Shown one piece after another: positions 7,557 through 17,040 of a stretch of 64,000 nt of DNA (its first letter is position 1; each line of letters begins with the position of its first letter). The notes beneath the pieces are model-generated. The model saw only the letters and a program-made list of their open reading frames with translations, had not been told where the DNA came from and did not search any database. This stretch comes from Albidovulum aestuarii (GTDB lineage: Bacteria; Pseudomonadota; Alphaproteobacteria; Rhodobacterales; Rhodobacteraceae): positions 62,001-126,000 of the forward strand of contig NZ_JASBQQ010000005.1 of assembly GCF_029961185.1 (NCBI RefSeq), written 5' to 3'. The translations under genes and the position numbers were made by a program.

Positions 7557-9092
7557 TTATTCCCCACGCGGGAAGCGTTTGCTATCTTCCAGAACATTCA
7601 GATCCATGTGATTGCGCATGTAGCGTTCGGAAGCCTTCTGCAGCGGCTGGTAGTCCCAGGGAAAATAGTCGCCGTTGCGAAGCGCTTCATAGACCACCCA
7701 GCGCCGCGCCTGACTTTTCCTCACTTCGGCGTCAAAACGAGCAAGGTCCCAGCGGGCTTCGGATTTGGCGCGCAAAAAATTGAGCGTGCCCGCATGGGCC
7801 GGATCCGGGGCGAGGTTTGTCAGTTCGTGCGGATCAGCCTCAAGGTCGAAAAGCTGATCGGGGTCGAGCGCGCATCGGTTGTATTTCCACTTGCCGTAAC
7901 GCAGCGAGACCAAGGGCGCATAGGACGCCTCGGCGGCGTATTCGATCATAACCGGCGCGGTGCGCTCGGTGCCCTTGGCCGTCGGTACAAGGCTTTCGCC
8001 GTCGGTCCAGGGCATAACCTCCTCCATGCTGACACCCGCCAGATCGCAGAGCGTTGGCGTCACGTCGATCGTCGAGACGGGCGTGTCGATACGGTGCGGC
8101 TCCAACCCCGGCGCGGAGATCATCAAGGGGACCCGGGCCGAACCTTCGTAGAAGTTCATCTTGAACCACAGCCCGCGTTCCCCAAGCATGTCGCCATGGT
8201 CGGAGACGAAGAGGATCACCGCCTCCTGCCCCGTCGTCTCCAGCGCCTCCAATATCCCCGCGATCTTGTCATCGAGATAGGAGATATTGGCGAAGTAAGC
8301 CCGGCGGGACCGGCGGATATTCTCTTCAGTGATATTGAAGTTGCGCCAGTCATTCGCGTCGAAGATGCGTTTGGCATGGGGGTCGTGGTCCTCGTACGCC
8401 ATAGCGGGGATTTCTGGCAGCAGGTGCTCGCAATCCTCATAAAGGTCCCAATACTTCTTCCGCGCGACGTAGGGGTCGTGGGGATGGGTGAAGCTGACAG
8501 TCAGGCACCAGGGGCGCGCGTCGTTGCCCCGTGCCAGGTCATAGACTTTGGCGGTCGCGTTATAGGCGACCTCATCGTCATATTCCATCTGGTTGGAAAT
8601 CTCGGCCACGCCTGCGCCGGTGACCGATCCCATGTTGTGGTACCACCAGTCGATCCGTTCGCCCGGTTTGCGATAGTCCGGCGTCCAGCCGAAGTCGGCA
8701 GGGTAGATGTCGGTCGTCAGCCGTTCCTCAAAGCCATGAAGCTGGTCAGGGCCAACGAAATGCATCTTGCCAGAAAGACAGGTTTGGTAGCCCGCGCGGC
8801 GCAGGTGATGGGCATAGGTCGGGATATCGGAGGCAAATTCCGCCGCATTGTCGTAGACCCCGGTGCGCGAGGGCAGTTGCCCGGACATGAACGAGGCGCG
8901 TCCGGGAGCGCAGAGGGGCGAGCCGGTATAGGCGTTGCGGAACCGCACCGAACGTGCAGCGAGCGCCTTCAGCGTCGGTGCATGAAGCCAATCGGCCGGG
9001 CCGTCTGGAAACAGGGTTCCGTTCAACTGATCGACCATGAGGATGAGAATGTTCGGCTGATTGCCGGTCGCCCGTTCGCGGTCTGCCGTCAT
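7557..9092 (-). CDS. betC: Choline-sulfatase BetC
   Basis: A 511-aa type I sulfatase. Cys61 in CAPGR is the residue converted to formylglycine. The start ILILMVDQLNGTLFPDGPAD, the segment RRAGYQTCLSGKMHFVGPDQ and the run around DWWYHNMGSVTGAG are typical of choline sulfatases such as S. meliloti BetC. It hydrolyses choline-O-sulfate to choline and sulfate in the cytoplasm, and the choline can then be oxidised to glycine betaine. No betA, betB or betI lies beside it. A divergent LysR gene (start 9177) is its probable regulator. Confidence 0.93.
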   Translation of the reverse strand: MTADRERATGNQPNILILMVDQLNGTLFPDGPADWLHAPTLKALAARSVRFRNAYTGSPLCAPGRASFMSGQLPSRTGVYDNAAEFASDIPTYAHHLRRAGYQTCLSGKMHFVGPDQLHGFEERLTTDIYPADFGWTPDYRKPGERIDWWYHNMGSVTGAGVAEISNQMEYDDEVAYNATAKVYDLARGNDARPWCLTVSFTHPHDPYVARKKYWDLYEDCEHLLPEIPAMAYEDHDPHAKRIFDANDWRNFNITEENIRRSRRAYFANISYLDDKIAGILEALETTGQEAVILFVSDHGDMLGERGLWFKMNFYEGSARVPLMISAPGLEPHRIDTPVSTIDVTPTLCDLAGVSMEEVMPWTDGESLVPTAKGTERTAPVMIEYAAEASYAPLVSLRYGKWKYNRCALDPDQLFDLEADPHELTNLAPDPAHAGTLNFLRAKSEARWDLARFDAEVRKSQARRWVVYEALRNGDYFPWDYQPLQKASERYMRNHMDLNVLEDSKRFPRGE

Positions 9093-9176
9093 GGCTTGTC
9101 CATTCCTTGTTGAGTCGTCTTAATGATTCTGAATATCGTGACGTTCCACGTAACTGGTTTCCAGAGAAAACATGCA

Positions 9177-10082
9177 ATGGCGGACATAAGTAAAAATTAT
9201 AGCTATCTACGTCGTCATGCAGGCGGGATCATCGCCTTCGCGATGGTTGCGCGCCATGGCCAGGTCAGTTCAGCCGCGGATGCGCTCCATATGTCGCAGC
9301 CGGGTCTAAGCCAGCGTGTCCGGCTTCTGGAAGAAGCCCTTGGTACTCAGCTTTTCGAACGCGGTCCGCGTGGGGTGCGGCTGTCGCCGTCGGGCGCCGA
9401 CCTCATGGCCCGGATCGAACCGCATCTGGGCGCACTTGCAGGGGCTTTCGCCGATTTCACCCTACGTGACCACGCGCCCAAGGTATTGATCGCCGTCGAT
9501 TATGCCTTTGCGTCATTCTGGTTGATGCCGCGGCTGGCCAAGCTGCGGGAAACGATAGAGGCGGCCGACATCTCGGTGCTCGCCTCACAGAATCCGGGTG
9601 CGATGGCCGGTGTTACTCCCGACCTTGTCGTCAGGATGGGACGGCCGGGGCAGGGCGGTGAGACCAAGCTCATTGGCGAAAAGGTCTGTGCGGTCTGCAG
9701 TCCGAGGTTCCTCCGGAACCATCCCGCGATAACAGGGCCGTCAGACTTGTCAGCGATGCCGCTTCTCAGCCTTTCTGGGGTGGGTAACTGGTTCGACTGG
9801 GATGGGTGGTTCCGGCATTTCGGAATCGTACCACCTGATCGGCTGATGAAAACCAGCTTCAATACCTATGATCTTGTCATGCAGGCAGCGGTTGACGGTC
9901 ACGGCGTTGCGCTCGGCTGGCATGGGTTGGTGGACCCGATGCTCGACCGGGGCGATCTCGTCCGCGCGGTGCCGGACATGGCCGAGAGCGACCGAGGCTA
10001 CTTCCTGCGGCTTGGAAATGCCCAGGCGAGCGAGGCGGCCCGCAGCGTTCATGACTGGATGGCCCAAGCGGCGCAAATTTGA
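9177..10082 (+). CDS. LysR-type regulator, probable choline-sulfate utilisation regulator
   Basis: A 301-aa LysR-family activator. The N-terminal winged helix contains VSSAADALHMSQPGLSQRV and the effector domain begins near residue 90. The ATG at 9177 gives a family-typical length; an in-frame ATG at 9123 would add 18 residues. It is divergent from betC with an 84-bp gap, and LysR proteins commonly control the divergent neighbour, so choline sulfate or choline is the likely inducer. The operator would lie in 9093-9176, but I could not define a clean T-N11-A dyad. Confidence 0.85.
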   Translation: MADISKNYSYLRRHAGGIIAFAMVARHGQVSSAADALHMSQPGLSQRVRLLEEALGTQLFERGPRGVRLSPSGADLMARIEPHLGALAGAFADFTLRDHAPKVLIAVDYAFASFWLMPRLAKLRETIEAADISVLASQNPGAMAGVTPDLVVRMGRPGQGGETKLIGEKVCAVCSPRFLRNHPAITGPSDLSAMPLLSLSGVGNWFDWDGWFRHFGIVPPDRLMKTSFNTYDLVMQAAVDGHGVALGWHGLVDPMLDRGDLVRAVPDMAESDRGYFLRLGNAQASEAARSVHDWMAQAAQI

Positions 10083-10156
10083 CCAACGGGTTCTTGCGTT
10101 CCTCTGCTGCCTCGCAGACCGTGCGAAGCGTGATTCTGATGCGCGGCAAGGGACCC

Positions 10157-10993
10157 ATGCAGAACAAGCTTCTTCTCATCATCATCGACGGTGTGCCCTA
10201 TGCCAACTGGCGCGGTTTCTTTGGTAATCTTGAAGGCTGGGTGGAGGAGGGAGAGGCACGGGTCTGGCGCATGCGTTCGGTCTTGCCATCGACCTCGGCC
10301 TCTTGCTATGCCTCAATCCACACCGGGGTGACGCCGCAAGTTCACCGTGTCACGTCGAATGAGTCTATCTTCCGCGTGGCCGAACCGGACGTCTTTTCCG
10401 AGGTCACGAAGGCCGGCGGCAAGACCGGTGCGGTCGCCCACAGCTTCTGGTCGGAGTTTTTCAACCGGTCCCCGTTCGACCCCGTGCGCGACATCGAATA
10501 CGATGAGCAGGGCCAGAGCCCGATCAGCCATGGCCGCTTTCATACGATGACCGGTTACGGCCACGACAACCAGATGACGCCTTGCGATGCGGACCTTTTC
10601 GCCACGCTGACCATGCTGGCCGAGCGGCATGGGATCGATTACGGCATGCTCCATACCTGCACGCTCGACAGCATGGGCCACCGCTTCACCCATGACTGTA
10701 TCCAGATGGATCTGGCCTGCTTCAAACTTGATGGGCAGCTTGCACCGTACATCACGCGTTGGCGGAACGCTGGATACGAGGTTGTCGTCACCGCGGATCA
10801 CGGCCAATCCAAACGCGGCCACCATGGTGGGGCAGAAGACATGCAACGCGACTTTGCGCTTTACTATTTCGGCCCTGCAGATGGTCCGGCTCCGGATGCC
10901 CTTCTGGATCAGTGCCAGCTTGCCCCGACAGTTCTTAAACGCTTGGGCGTTCCGGTGCCGGGCACCATGCTGGCCGCACCATTCCTTGACTGA
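10157..10993 (+). CDS. Alkaline phosphatase superfamily protein (type I phosphodiesterase / nucleotide pyrophosphatase-like)
   Basis: A 278-aa protein. LLLIIIDGVPYANW gives the first metal-binding Asp, LPSTSASCYASIHTG the Ser/Thr nucleophile region, and VTADHGQSKRGHHGG the C-terminal Asp-His metal ligands. It has no signal peptide, so it should act in the cytoplasm. The ATG at 10157 has AAGGGA just upstream and puts the metal site near the N-terminus. It follows the LysR gene by 74 bp on the same strand. A phosphoester or sulfoester substrate linked to choline sulfate use is possible but unproven. Confidence 0.7.
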   Translation: MQNKLLLIIIDGVPYANWRGFFGNLEGWVEEGEARVWRMRSVLPSTSASCYASIHTGVTPQVHRVTSNESIFRVAEPDVFSEVTKAGGKTGAVAHSFWSEFFNRSPFDPVRDIEYDEQGQSPISHGRFHTMTGYGHDNQMTPCDADLFATLTMLAERHGIDYGMLHTCTLDSMGHRFTHDCIQMDLACFKLDGQLAPYITRWRNAGYEVVVTADHGQSKRGHHGGAEDMQRDFALYYFGPADGPAPDALLDQCQLAPTVLKRLGVPVPGTMLAAPFLD

Positions 10994-11026
10994 TCGGGAC
11001 GTGTCGGCAGCCGGGGTAGCCCTATG

Positions 11027-12619
11027 TCACAACGCACATCGGAACAGGAACTGGCGGTGTTCGCTCGGTTCCTTCCAAGTGCTGTCCGAGATCACCAGTT
11101 TTTCGCGAAAAACTTCTTCGCACCCGGCATCGGTCAGCGCATCGAGGAGGTTCCAGTTTCCAAAGTCGAGGTCGAACACATAGTCAATAGGAGCGCCGAT
11201 ACAATCCTGCAGGGCCTTCAGTTTGTCGTACGGAGTGGCTGTATCCGTGAGTGAGCGTATGTCGTAGGAACCGTATGCCTTGAGTTGACCGGCGCATTCG
11301 TCGGTATGGCGCGTGGACAATCCCAAAAGATCGACAAATTCGATGCTCTTGTGTGTATTCTGGATCAGATAATAGGGCACCATTCCCGCCTGACCCGAAG
11401 CAATCGTCAGGTGGTCCCGGGGGGCGGCCTCGATTTCCTTGATCATTCTGTCCGTGAAACTGAGGTCGCGGATGTGGATGACGTTGAACCGGTCTGCCAA
11501 GGCGGCACGGAAGGATTTCGTCTCTACTTCGGCGCGCACCCACAGGGGTAACCCACCCGATGGAAGTCTTGAGGTGAAGACCAGTTCCGCGGTCGAGAGA
11601 CTGACCGTGGCGAAGATGACCCAGGTCGTATAACCCGCTGGCAGAAAGATCAGTGCGGACAGGATCACAAATGCAAAGACCGGCACAAGGAACCGCCCCA
11701 TTTCCATCCAGTCACCCCCGGCGGTGAATGCAAAACAAGCCACCACGAACCCGAGGAGGAAGAACAGGGATGCGGCCCTGGTCTTTCGGTCTTGCTGGTC
11801 CCCAGTGGCAATTTTGTAGACGCAAAATACTGACGCCGCGATCAACAGGGCCGATGTTGCCGGCATCTGTCGCATGGTATTCACAAAATACATCATGCCA
11901 GCGAAAAAGCGCTGCCTGAGGCCAAGATCCTGCTTTGCGTGGACGGGATTGGGAAAGAAATCGAGGCCGATGGCCAGGCGGAACCCGATCGCGGCAACAA
12001 CGGCAAGGACCAACACGGTCAGAATCGGCAGGTTCCTGGCGGGGCCACGGTCCAGGATCGCGATCCCGACCGCGAAACAGAGGATGACAAGAAGCGCCTC
12101 GGGGCGGGTCAGGACAGCCGCGACCGCAACACCGAACAACGGGATGAGGCCGGGCAACCTTGGCCTATGCTCGCTCGACAGCGTGAACAGCACAACAAAC
12201 GTAAGCGTGAGAAGATACAGCGAGTTCTCCATCCCCGACAGGGACCAGTAGAGAACCGGCGGCAAAAGACAAATGGCCATGAGTCCATAGCGCGGGAGTT
12301 GCCACGAGCGGAACACGGGCAGAAGGACAAGGCCAATTGCGATCAGAATGATAAAGCTGACGAATGGTCCGGTATCGGCGGCACTCAGTCCTGTCACGGT
12401 CGAAATCGCAGCCAGAAGGGCGGTGAACGCCAGACTGCTCGATTGTTCCAGATCTCGGCCGTTGTAATTGACTATTCCGTCGCCCTTGGCCAACGCATCG
12501 GCAACGAAGTAGGTGATGTGGCTGTCATCACGGCCAGTATAGCCGAGCAGCATAACAAGTACGACTGCCGTAGCCAGGACAACCAACCAAATCGAAATCG
12601 AACCTTGAAACTGGCGCAA
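11027..12619 (-). CDS. Polytopic membrane protein, GT-C glycosyltransferase-like
   Basis: A 530-aa protein with about ten hydrophobic helices over residues 1-350 and a soluble C-terminal part (about 365-530). The first loop has RDDSHITYFVADALAKGDG, the acidic DDS/T...G.G pattern of GT-C enzymes that use polyprenyl-phosphate sugars, such as AftB-like arabinosyltransferases. No other glycan gene lies nearby, so donor and acceptor are unknown. The stop is convergent with the phosphodiesterase gene. Function is inferred from topology and one motif. Confidence 0.6.
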   Translation of the reverse strand: MRQFQGSISIWLVVLATAVVLVMLLGYTGRDDSHITYFVADALAKGDGIVNYNGRDLEQSSSLAFTALLAAISTVTGLSAADTGPFVSFIILIAIGLVLLPVFRSWQLPRYGLMAICLLPPVLYWSLSGMENSLYLLTLTFVVLFTLSSEHRPRLPGLIPLFGVAVAAVLTRPEALLVILCFAVGIAILDRGPARNLPILTVLVLAVVAAIGFRLAIGLDFFPNPVHAKQDLGLRQRFFAGMMYFVNTMRQMPATSALLIAASVFCVYKIATGDQQDRKTRAASLFFLLGFVVACFAFTAGGDWMEMGRFLVPVFAFVILSALIFLPAGYTTWVIFATVSLSTAELVFTSRLPSGGLPLWVRAEVETKSFRAALADRFNVIHIRDLSFTDRMIKEIEAAPRDHLTIASGQAGMVPYYLIQNTHKSIEFVDLLGLSTRHTDECAGQLKAYGSYDIRSLTDTATPYDKLKALQDCIGAPIDYVFDLDFGNWNLLDALTDAGCEEVFREKLVISDSTWKEPSEHRQFLFRCAL

Positions 12620-12763
12620 ACGAAATTCCTTTCAGGCGTTCAGGCCTGACTTTAGGTCTCGTGACAACGCACTGGCAACGTCAATTCGCCCACGGTGGCT
12701 GGTGCGGTGCGCCCCATGAAACAAATGCGCAGACCAGATCGAAGTTGTTTCGCACGATCTGTA

Positions 12764-14068
12764 TCACAGCGGACGGATCTTCAACCGTGTGATGCGGTTC
12801 TCTTTGCGGGTCAGAACCTCAAAGCGGAAGCCGTGGAAGGAAAAGACCTGACCTTCGGCGGGGATCATCTGCGCTTCGTGGATGACAAGGCCGGCGATCG
12901 TATTGGCTTCGTCATCGGGCAGCGACCAGTCCGTCGCGCGATTGAGGTCGCGGATCGTCATCGCGCCATCGATGATGCAGTCACCCGCTTCGGTCATTTT
13001 CAGCGGATGCTCGGCATCGATGTCGAACTCGTCGGTGATCTCGCCGACAATCTCCTCGATGATGTCCTCAAGCGTAAGCAACCCGCGCAGGTCTCCGTAT
13101 TCGTCCACCACCAGCGCGAAATGAGTGCGGCGTTTCAGGAACTCGCGCATCTGCTCGTCGAGCGGCGTCGTCTCGGGCACGAAATAGGCAGGTTTAGCCA
13201 CCGACATGATGTCTAGGTCCCGGACCGAGGACAGGTTGCCATCCTCGCCGCGCACCGTCTTCTCGACGGCGCGAAGCAGGTCTTTTGAATGGATAACGCC
13301 AACGATGTTCTCTCGTTCGCCCTTGTAAAGCGGCAGGCGGGTGTGGGGTGAGGCAAGTACGGTCGAAAGGATGCGTTCGGACCCGGCATCCGCGTCGATC
13401 ATCATGATCTGGCTGCGGTGGAGCATGATCTCTTCGACGGTACGGTCATTGAGGTCGAGCGCACCGAGCAGCCGGTCACGTGCCTCTTTGTGCACGGCCC
13501 CTTCGGAATGACCGATCGCCAGCGCACCGACAATCTCGTCGCGGAAGGACAGGATGTGGCTGTCAGGGTCCGTGCGGACGCCAAAGAGCATCAAAAGGCC
13601 CCGGACGATAAAACGCACAAGCGTAACGACCGGGCTGAGGACAAGGATGAGCAATCGGATCGGCCGTGCAACACGGGATGCGGCGGTTTCAGGCGCGGTG
13701 ATCGCGTAGGTTTTTGGCAAGACCTCGGCGAAGACAAGGACGAGCGCTGTCATCACCAGCGTCGCGACCGCAACGCCGTTCGCGCCGAAGAGCCGCGAAA
13801 AAAGCGCGGTCGCAAGTGCGGCCGACAGGATGTTGGCGACATTGTTGCCCAGCAGGATCGCGCCGATCAGCTTCTCACTGTCCTCCTTGACGTCAAGCGC
13901 GGTCTCGGCGCCAAGATTGCCCTTGTCGGCCTGCGCCCGAAGCTTGCCGCGCGATGCCGCAGTCAACGCGGTCTCGGAGCCGGAGAAGAAGGCAGACAGC
14001 AGCAACAGGACGAGGATTGCCCCGGCTGTCAGCCAGAAACTGCTATCGAGGATCACGTCGGAGGTCAT
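12764..14068 (-). CDS. HlyC/CorC family (CNNM + CBS) membrane protein
   Basis: A 434-aa protein. The CNNM/DUF21 membrane domain occupies about 1-190 and includes LLLSAFFSGSETALTAASRG. A CBS pair follows (about 205-330, with HTRLPLYKGERENIVGVIHS) and a CorC_HlyC domain closes the protein (about 345-430). Members export Mg2+ or Co2+ or affect membrane ion resistance. It lies 111 bp downstream of xerD on the same strand. The exact ion is not predictable. Confidence 0.88.
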   Translation of the reverse strand: MTSDVILDSSFWLTAGAILVLLLLSAFFSGSETALTAASRGKLRAQADKGNLGAETALDVKEDSEKLIGAILLGNNVANILSAALATALFSRLFGANGVAVATLVMTALVLVFAEVLPKTYAITAPETAASRVARPIRLLILVLSPVVTLVRFIVRGLLMLFGVRTDPDSHILSFRDEIVGALAIGHSEGAVHKEARDRLLGALDLNDRTVEEIMLHRSQIMMIDADAGSERILSTVLASPHTRLPLYKGERENIVGVIHSKDLLRAVEKTVRGEDGNLSSVRDLDIMSVAKPAYFVPETTPLDEQMREFLKRRTHFALVVDEYGDLRGLLTLEDIIEEIVGEITDEFDIDAEHPLKMTEAGDCIIDGAMTIRDLNRATDWSLPDDEANTIAGLVIHEAQMIPAEGQVFSFHGFRFEVLTRKENRITRLKIRPL

Positions 14069-14179
14069 TTTGTAGATTTCCCTTTGATTGCACCCGTTAT
14101 GGGGGCGCGACGGTCAGGCTGCAAGATGTGCGGCAAGGGACGCAAAGCTTGCGGGCCCGAATCCAGCCCGGTCACCCAC

Positions 14180-15118
14180 TCACTCGGCGTTGCGGGCAAG
14201 CGGGTGATGGTCCAGAACAAGCTTCTTCAGGCGTTCATCCAGCACGTGGGTATAGATCTCGGTCGTTGAGATATCGGCATGGCCGAGCATCGTCTGGATT
14301 GCGCGCAGGTCGGCTCCTCCGGCAAGAAGATGCGTCGCGAAAGCGTGGCGTAGTACATGCGGCGTCACTCGCGCGGGCGCGATGCCCGCTGTCAACGAGA
14401 TATCCTTCAAGAGCCCGTGGAAGGCCTGCCGAGTCATGTGACCAGCACGACCCCGCGCCGGAAATAGGTGCTTTCCCGGTGGCGTACCCGCCTCGCAGCG
14501 CGCCAAGTCCTCAGCCTCGTCGCGAAGCTTGAGCCACGCCGCAAGCGTTTCGCGCGCGGGGGTCGAAAGCGGCACCATACGCTCCTTTCCACCCTTGCCC
14601 TTAACCAGCAGCATGCGGGGATCGCCACGTGCGGCCGAGACGGGCAGGCTCACAAGTTCGCTTACCCGCATGCCGGTCGCATATAGCAGTTCCATCAGAC
14701 AGGTATTGCGCACCCGCTCGACCGGATTGCGACCGGATTGCCGCGTGGCCTCCAGCAGTGCCTCGACTTCGGCTTCGGTCAGAATCTTCGGCAGGCTCTT
14801 GGCACGGCCAGGGCCGGTGATCTGGATAGCTGGGTTGTCGACGCGTCTGCCTTCTTCATATGCAAAGCGGAAGAGCTGGCGGATAGAAGACAGACGGCGC
14901 GCGCGGGTTGCCCGCGAAAGGCCTTCGGCATCGCAGAAAACCAGATAAGCTTCGATGTCGGCGCGTTCGGCGTTTTCAAAACTCTTCCCACGTCGCGCCA
15001 ACCAACCTGAGAAATCCTTAAGGTCACGGCCATAGCCGAGAAGCGTGTTCTGCGCTGCACCCAACTCGGCCGCCTGCGCATCGAGAAAGGCGGAAATCCA
15101 TCGTTCCATTCCGGCCAT
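14180..15118 (-). CDS. xerD: Site-specific tyrosine recombinase XerD
   Basis: A 312-aa tyrosine recombinase with a SAM-like N-terminal domain (about 5-95) and a catalytic domain. ATGMRVSELVSLP carries the first Arg, HVLRHAFATHLLAGG the HxxR box, LGHADISTTEIYTHV the His and the nucleophile Tyr289. With XerC it resolves chromosome dimers at dif. The housekeeping context argues against a phage integrase. It begins 2 bp after the stop of the upstream secreted-protein gene, suggesting co-transcription. Confidence 0.9.
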   Translation of the reverse strand: MAGMERWISAFLDAQAAELGAAQNTLLGYGRDLKDFSGWLARRGKSFENAERADIEAYLVFCDAEGLSRATRARRLSSIRQLFRFAYEEGRRVDNPAIQITGPGRAKSLPKILTEAEVEALLEATRQSGRNPVERVRNTCLMELLYATGMRVSELVSLPVSAARGDPRMLLVKGKGGKERMVPLSTPARETLAAWLKLRDEAEDLARCEAGTPPGKHLFPARGRAGHMTRQAFHGLLKDISLTAGIAPARVTPHVLRHAFATHLLAGGADLRAIQTMLGHADISTTEIYTHVLDERLKKLVLDHHPLARNAE

Positions 15119-15120
15119 TG

Positions 15121-16674
15121 CTAGCCTCGCCGATCCAAAAGCATGAGTTCGATCGCGGCCCGCCGCGCCGTGCTTTCCAATCCGACATGGCGCAAAAGAA
15201 CGAGACCGTCGGTGACATCCCTCAGATCGCCGCGCGCCCCCTCGGTGATCTGATCGATGGCGAGGATCAGTGCCTCGCCCAACCGCTTTTCGGTAAGCAA
15301 TGCCGAGTAACCTGCCGAGGGCCCGACACCTTGACTGAAGGCAAGCTTGACCGCGGAGCCCATCTGGTCAGGCGCGTTGAGACCGGCAACCGACCCTGTT
15401 GCAAGACCGACCAGAAAACGGTCGAGCGGGTGGTTCGAGTTCCGCCGACGCGCGATGTTTTCGTAATTTTCGGACAGGAGGCCGATGTGAAAGGCAAGCG
15501 TTCCCGCCTCGCCGTCGAGTTCCAGTTCTGTGAGTTTTTGCCCATATTCTGAGGCGAATGGCACTTCAATTTCCATCGCCTGTATGTGACGCCAGACGAC
15601 GGGAAGAATTCCGGCCACCGCTGCGCTGTCCTGACGGTCCAGTGCACGGGTAAGGTCCTGAACCGCCCTGACCCGTTCCCAGACGCCACCGGAGGCTGCG
15701 GGTTTGCGTTCGCTGTACAACTCCCAAAGCAGTGCGGGGGAGATTGCACCATTTTTCGCAAGCCGCTCGGCGGCCTCAAGCCGGGTCTTCCAGCCGGTAT
15801 TTGAGCGGAGGTCGGATTGCGCGAAGGCCACCGGAAGGGTGGTCGTCGACAGGGGCTGGCCGATGGCCTCCATCAGCCTCAGAACCAGTGGCGAAGGTCG
15901 CGTCGGCAGCGGAAGGTCGGGCTCTCCTTCACTAAGTTCCGGGTCCAGAAACCGTTCCAGCAACCGTGCCGTGTCGTCATCGACATAACCAAGCGTTTCC
16001 CCGGTCCGAAGCGACAGTGCCGCCGCATTCCAGTCGCCACCCCGTGCAAGGCAGAAGACCCGTGCCGGGAAAGTCGGTGCAATCTGCGGGTTCTCTCGCA
16101 TCATGTCGCACGCTCGGTCCTCTTCACCGGTCAAGAGTGCCACGTCGAACCAGCGCCGAAAGGGTTCCGGCTGCGGGTTCTCAATCATCTCCAGCAGCGC
16201 CAGCGCCGGGTCGAGCGCGCCGAGATCAAGGAGTTTGTCAACACGGGCGAGAAATATCGCACCCTGGCCGTCTGAATCGGCCGGCGGCGCGACCTCGGCC
16301 AGCAGCAGTGTATACAACAGCGACTGAATTGCTGGCAGCGTGTCGATCCGTTCGGCCCGGATCATGCGGGCCAGCTCGATTGAGGATGTCGTGCCCCAGA
16401 GATCGCGTGGCAGACCGGTCTTCGATACCGAAAGTAGACCGAGACCATCGAGCGACAATCCGTCGATCGGTGCAACCGTGATCGGACGCGGAGCTGCGCC
16501 GATGGCAACCGCAGGTTCGTTGGTCGTGGATGGCAATGAAGCCGCGGGTCCAGTCACCGACTTCGACAACCAATCAATCGCCGACAATGGCGGATCGTCT
16601 TGGGTTTCGGCGCCAAGCGCCGATGCACCACTCAAAAGCAGCAGCGCGAGAAGTCCGGCTCTACTTGACCACAT
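15121..16674 (-). CDS. Secreted protein of unknown function, 517 aa
   Basis: The N-terminus (MWSSRAGLLALLLLSGASAL) is a signal peptide with a probable cut after ALGA. The rest is rich in short amphipathic helices with no motif I recognise; the helix-repeat look (for example ALALLEMIENPQPEPFRRW) suggests a TPR-like solenoid. It overlaps the 45-aa gene upstream by 14 bp and is followed by xerD after 2 bp, so the three probably form one transcript. I recall similar proteins beside aroK in other Rhodobacteraceae, but no function. Confidence 0.75.
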   Translation of the reverse strand: MWSSRAGLLALLLLSGASALGAETQDDPPLSAIDWLSKSVTGPAASLPSTTNEPAVAIGAAPRPITVAPIDGLSLDGLGLLSVSKTGLPRDLWGTTSSIELARMIRAERIDTLPAIQSLLYTLLLAEVAPPADSDGQGAIFLARVDKLLDLGALDPALALLEMIENPQPEPFRRWFDVALLTGEEDRACDMMRENPQIAPTFPARVFCLARGGDWNAAALSLRTGETLGYVDDDTARLLERFLDPELSEGEPDLPLPTRPSPLVLRLMEAIGQPLSTTTLPVAFAQSDLRSNTGWKTRLEAAERLAKNGAISPALLWELYSERKPAASGGVWERVRAVQDLTRALDRQDSAAVAGILPVVWRHIQAMEIEVPFASEYGQKLTELELDGEAGTLAFHIGLLSENYENIARRRNSNHPLDRFLVGLATGSVAGLNAPDQMGSAVKLAFSQGVGPSAGYSALLTEKRLGEALILAIDQITEGARGDLRDVTDGLVLLRHVGLESTARRAAIELMLLDRRG

Positions 16675-16798
16675 TCAACTCAACCGGTTCGCTGATCTCG
16701 GCGCGGTCGGGTGTCATATCGCCAAGATAGGCGTATCCCGTCAGGCCAATGAAGGCGACGAGTGCCAAAAAGATGATCAGCTTCAGAAGTCGGAGCAT
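16661..16798 (-). CDS. Small single-helix membrane protein, 45 aa
   Basis: It encodes MLRLLKLIIFLALVAFIGLT followed by GYAYLGDMTPDRAEISEPVE and ending in LNVVK. A single transmembrane helix (about 4-22) precedes a short acidic periplasmic tail. The stop TAG (16661-16663) lies inside the next gene, giving a 14-bp overlap with the 517-aa protein and likely translational coupling. An AGGA lies upstream of the ATG. Codon use is like its neighbours, supporting a real gene. Function unknown; it could act with the secreted partner. Confidence 0.7.
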   Translation of the reverse strand: MLRLLKLIIFLALVAFIGLTGYAYLGDMTPDRAEISEPVELNVVK

Positions 16799-17040
16799 TT
16801 GGTCCTGCCGTCGTTTGTTTACTGTCGTTGTCCGAAGTTGATCACGCGCCTGTTTTCGCTCCGGTTCGTCCCGCCCATCCGGTGTGCTTTACGCTTACCG
16901 GCACGGATGCGCGGATTATATATGGCATTTTCGGCGAGTTCACGCCATTCAGGGCAGAAAGTTTTACACTGGGCAGAAGCATGCCACTGGTGCATCTGGT
17001 GGTAACGGTGCCCGTCCTGGGGCAGGAATGGAATCGGAAC

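Noticed and set aside
7467-9113. Long plus-strand frame opposite betC
   Set aside because: betC has all sulfatase motifs; the antisense translation shows none.
14180-15118. Tyrosine recombinase as phage or island integrase
   Set aside because: Length, motifs and housekeeping neighbours fit XerD; no attachment repeats or phage genes are present.
16828-17040. N-terminal extension of shikimate kinase
   Set aside because: The extra 71 residues are outside the family length and the GTG at 17041 aligns with the usual start.
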